From JBAXTU01 sp037130015 (GTDB lineage: Bacteria > Patescibacteriota > Patescibacteriia > 2-01-FULL-39-33): DNA of 5,843 bases. The notes below the pieces were generated by a model. That model was given only the letters and a program-made list of their open reading frames with translations, was not told where the DNA came from and ran no database searches. Each line of letters starts with the position of its first letter. Positions within the stretch are counted from its first letter, which is position 1. The position numbers were made by a program, and so were the translations under genes. Location: assembly GCA_037130015.1 (NCBI GenBank), contig JBAXTU010000034.1, forward strand, positions 1 through 5,843. The letters are read 5' to 3'. This document shows, piece by piece, positions 5,110 to 5,843 of the stretch.

Positions 5110-5125
5110 TCCGCCAGTTGGCGGA
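5110..5125. repeat. Second copy of the TCCGCCA..TGGCGGA palindrome
   Basis: Seven-base arms TCCGCCA (5110-5116) and TGGCGGA (5119-5125) are separated by GT. They match the arms of the 2777-2794 palindrome. It starts just after the stop of the nuclease gene and could add a hairpin to the mRNA 3' end, but it has no U-tract of its own. Confidence 0.65.
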
Positions 5126-5131
5126 CTATTT

Positions 5132-5843
5132 TTAAGCTCTAAATTCGCAAATTTTCTTAAAATCACAATAATCACAACTCCAACCGGGATTGGGTGGAAA
5201 CTCTCCCCTTTTTATTTCTTCTATTGATTTAACAATCTTATCCTGCACTTTTTCCAAGTCCTTGGCTTTGCCTAAAAAGCTCATTTCCGAATTATTTTCC
5301 AAATAATAGAAAGATAACTCCTGCACTTTTTCGCCAAAAACTTCCTGGGCCGCAATTTGATAAATTAAAAGCTGTTCCTTGTCCCCGGCTTCCAGTTTGG
5401 CTTTGGCTGTGCCGGTTTTATAATCAACAATTTTAAGGCCATCAGGCAACTGATCAATACGATCAATGGCGCCACTGACCGTGCACATCTCGCCATCAAC
5501 TTTTATTTTCCAAACAAACTTTCTTTCTAATTCTTTCACCTTCGGCCGTTCTTCTAGATATTTGGCATAAAAACCGCGCAAGATTTTTTCACCGGTGGCC
5601 AAATATTTTTCCTTGGTAAGCGTGTCCGGATACCAATCATCAACAAAAGACTGTTCATAGATGTTTTTCATCTCTTCCCAAGAAATCGGATTTGGCTCTT
5701 CATTTTTATTTTGAGAAAACAAATCTGTTTGACGATTATTAGACCTGGATAATTCCAACTGAAAAAATTTCTGCAAAGTACTGTGCATCCTCTTGCCAAA
5801 AGAAAATTGCGGTTTGCCCGAGAGTGGGATTTTTAGAATATAG
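5132..5843 (-). CDS. C-terminal RecB/AddB-like PD-(D/E)XK nuclease domain, probably of a UvrD-type helicase; 5' end beyond window
   Basis: The frame is open to the right edge, so the Met at 5788 is internal; 236 residues are visible. Numbering from the edge, it begins YILKIPLSGKPQFSFGKRMHSTLQKFF, whose FGxxxH is motif I of RecB-family nucleases (His 20). GAIDRID (about 124-130) holds the motif II Asp and IVDYKTG (about 138-144) the motif III Asp-Tyr-Lys. KEQLLIYQIAA follows as the conserved Gln-containing helix. The C-terminus has CDYCDFKKIC (Cys about 223, 226, 232), the three-cysteine part of an AddB/Cas4-like iron-sulfur site; the fourth Cys would lie outside the window. Such domains cut DNA in RecBCD/AddAB-type repair, and in CPR bacteria they are commonly the C-terminal part of UvrD/PcrA-like helicases. 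The helicase motor is inferred, not seen. It could instead be a stand-alone Cas4- or RecB-like nuclease. Confidence 0.85.
   Translation of the reverse strand, partial: YILKIPLSGKPQFSFGKRMHSTLQKFFQLELSRSNNRQTDLFSQNKNEEPNPISWEEMKNIYEQSFVDDWYPDTLTKEKYLATGEKILRGFYAKYLEERPKVKELERKFVWKIKVDGEMCTVSGAIDRIDQLPDGLKIVDYKTGTAKAKLEAGDKEQLLIYQIAAQEVFGEKVQELSFYYLENNSEMSFLGKAKDLEKVQDKIVKSIEEIKRGEFPPNPGWSCDYCDFKKICEFRA

Larger units (their letters stand above)
4465..5131 (-). other. Long intergenic region without a protein gene, filled by two RNA transcription units
   Basis: No convincing coding frame exists on either strand over these 667 bases. The order in the minus direction is: gene-end palindrome and terminator (5125-5076); promoter (5053-5025); RNA 1; terminator (4716-4693); DnaA-box match (4685-4677); promoter (4659-4632); RNA 2 with terminator (4500-4531); then the promoter of the 126-residue gene. 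Three promoter-terminator cassettes in series make this a compact non-coding RNA locus. Confidence 0.7.

Noticed and set aside
2777..5125. CRISPR array from the repeated TCCGCCA..TGGCGGA units
   Set aside because: Only two copies exist, over 2 kb apart, with no regular spacing and no cas genes.
4465..5131. T-box leader controlling pheS
   Set aside because: No T-box sequence of the GGUGGNACCGCG type is present. Terminators and a separate gene with its own terminator lie between this region and pheS, which has its own adjacent promoter.
5786..5788. Met at 5788 as the start of the nuclease gene
   Set aside because: The frame continues upstream to the window edge with YILKIPLSGKPQFSFGKR, which is part of the conserved nuclease motif I region, so this Met is internal.

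Overview
The window looks like chromosomal DNA from a Candidate Phyla Radiation (Patescibacteria/Parcubacteria-type) bacterium. This is inferred from the CPR-style PheS with an inserted four-cysteine knuckle, a small conserved-looking membrane protein beside pheS, genes starting almost at their transcription start without Shine-Dalgarno sites, and short palindromic repeats between genes. All supported coding genes and both proposed RNA genes lie on the minus strand, so transcription runs from high to low coordinates. Long plus-strand reading frames over pheS and pheT are antisense shadows.

Layout in order of transcription. (1) 5843-5132 is the C-terminal end of a protein cut by the right window edge. 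It carries a RecB/AddB-like PD-(D/E)XK nuclease domain and C-terminal cysteines, most likely the tail of a UvrD/PcrA-type helicase-nuclease. It is followed by a small palindrome and a hairpin terminator. (2) 5131-4465 has no protein gene. It appears to hold two consecutive small RNA genes, each with its own promoter and intrinsic terminator: a highly structured RNA of about 325 nt (about 5018-4693) and a hairpin RNA of about 120 nt (about 4623-4500). Neither matches hallmarks of tmRNA, RNase P RNA, SRP RNA or a T-box that I could recognise. (3) 4464-4084 encodes a 126-residue, four-helix membrane protein of unknown function, followed by a terminator. (4) 3960-2908 is pheS, with a near-consensus promoter so close to the ATG that the mRNA should be nearly leaderless. 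(5) 2907-2628 holds an AT-rich hairpin and a long imperfect palindromic element of about 158 nt, whose outer end recurs upstream of pheS. (6) 2627-2175 is a very AT-rich 150-codon ORF for a three-helix membrane protein, wedged between pheS and pheT. (7) 2168-1 is pheT, cut by the left edge within its C-terminal domain.

PheS and PheT together form the (alpha-beta)2 phenylalanyl-tRNA synthetase. The two most unusual regions are these. The small ORF between pheS and pheT begins with an imperfect copy of the first 36 bases of pheT, which looks like an insertion that duplicated the pheT start. The 4465-5131 interval carries the two unidentified RNA genes, which share a 10-nt motif; the larger has mutually exclusive helices.
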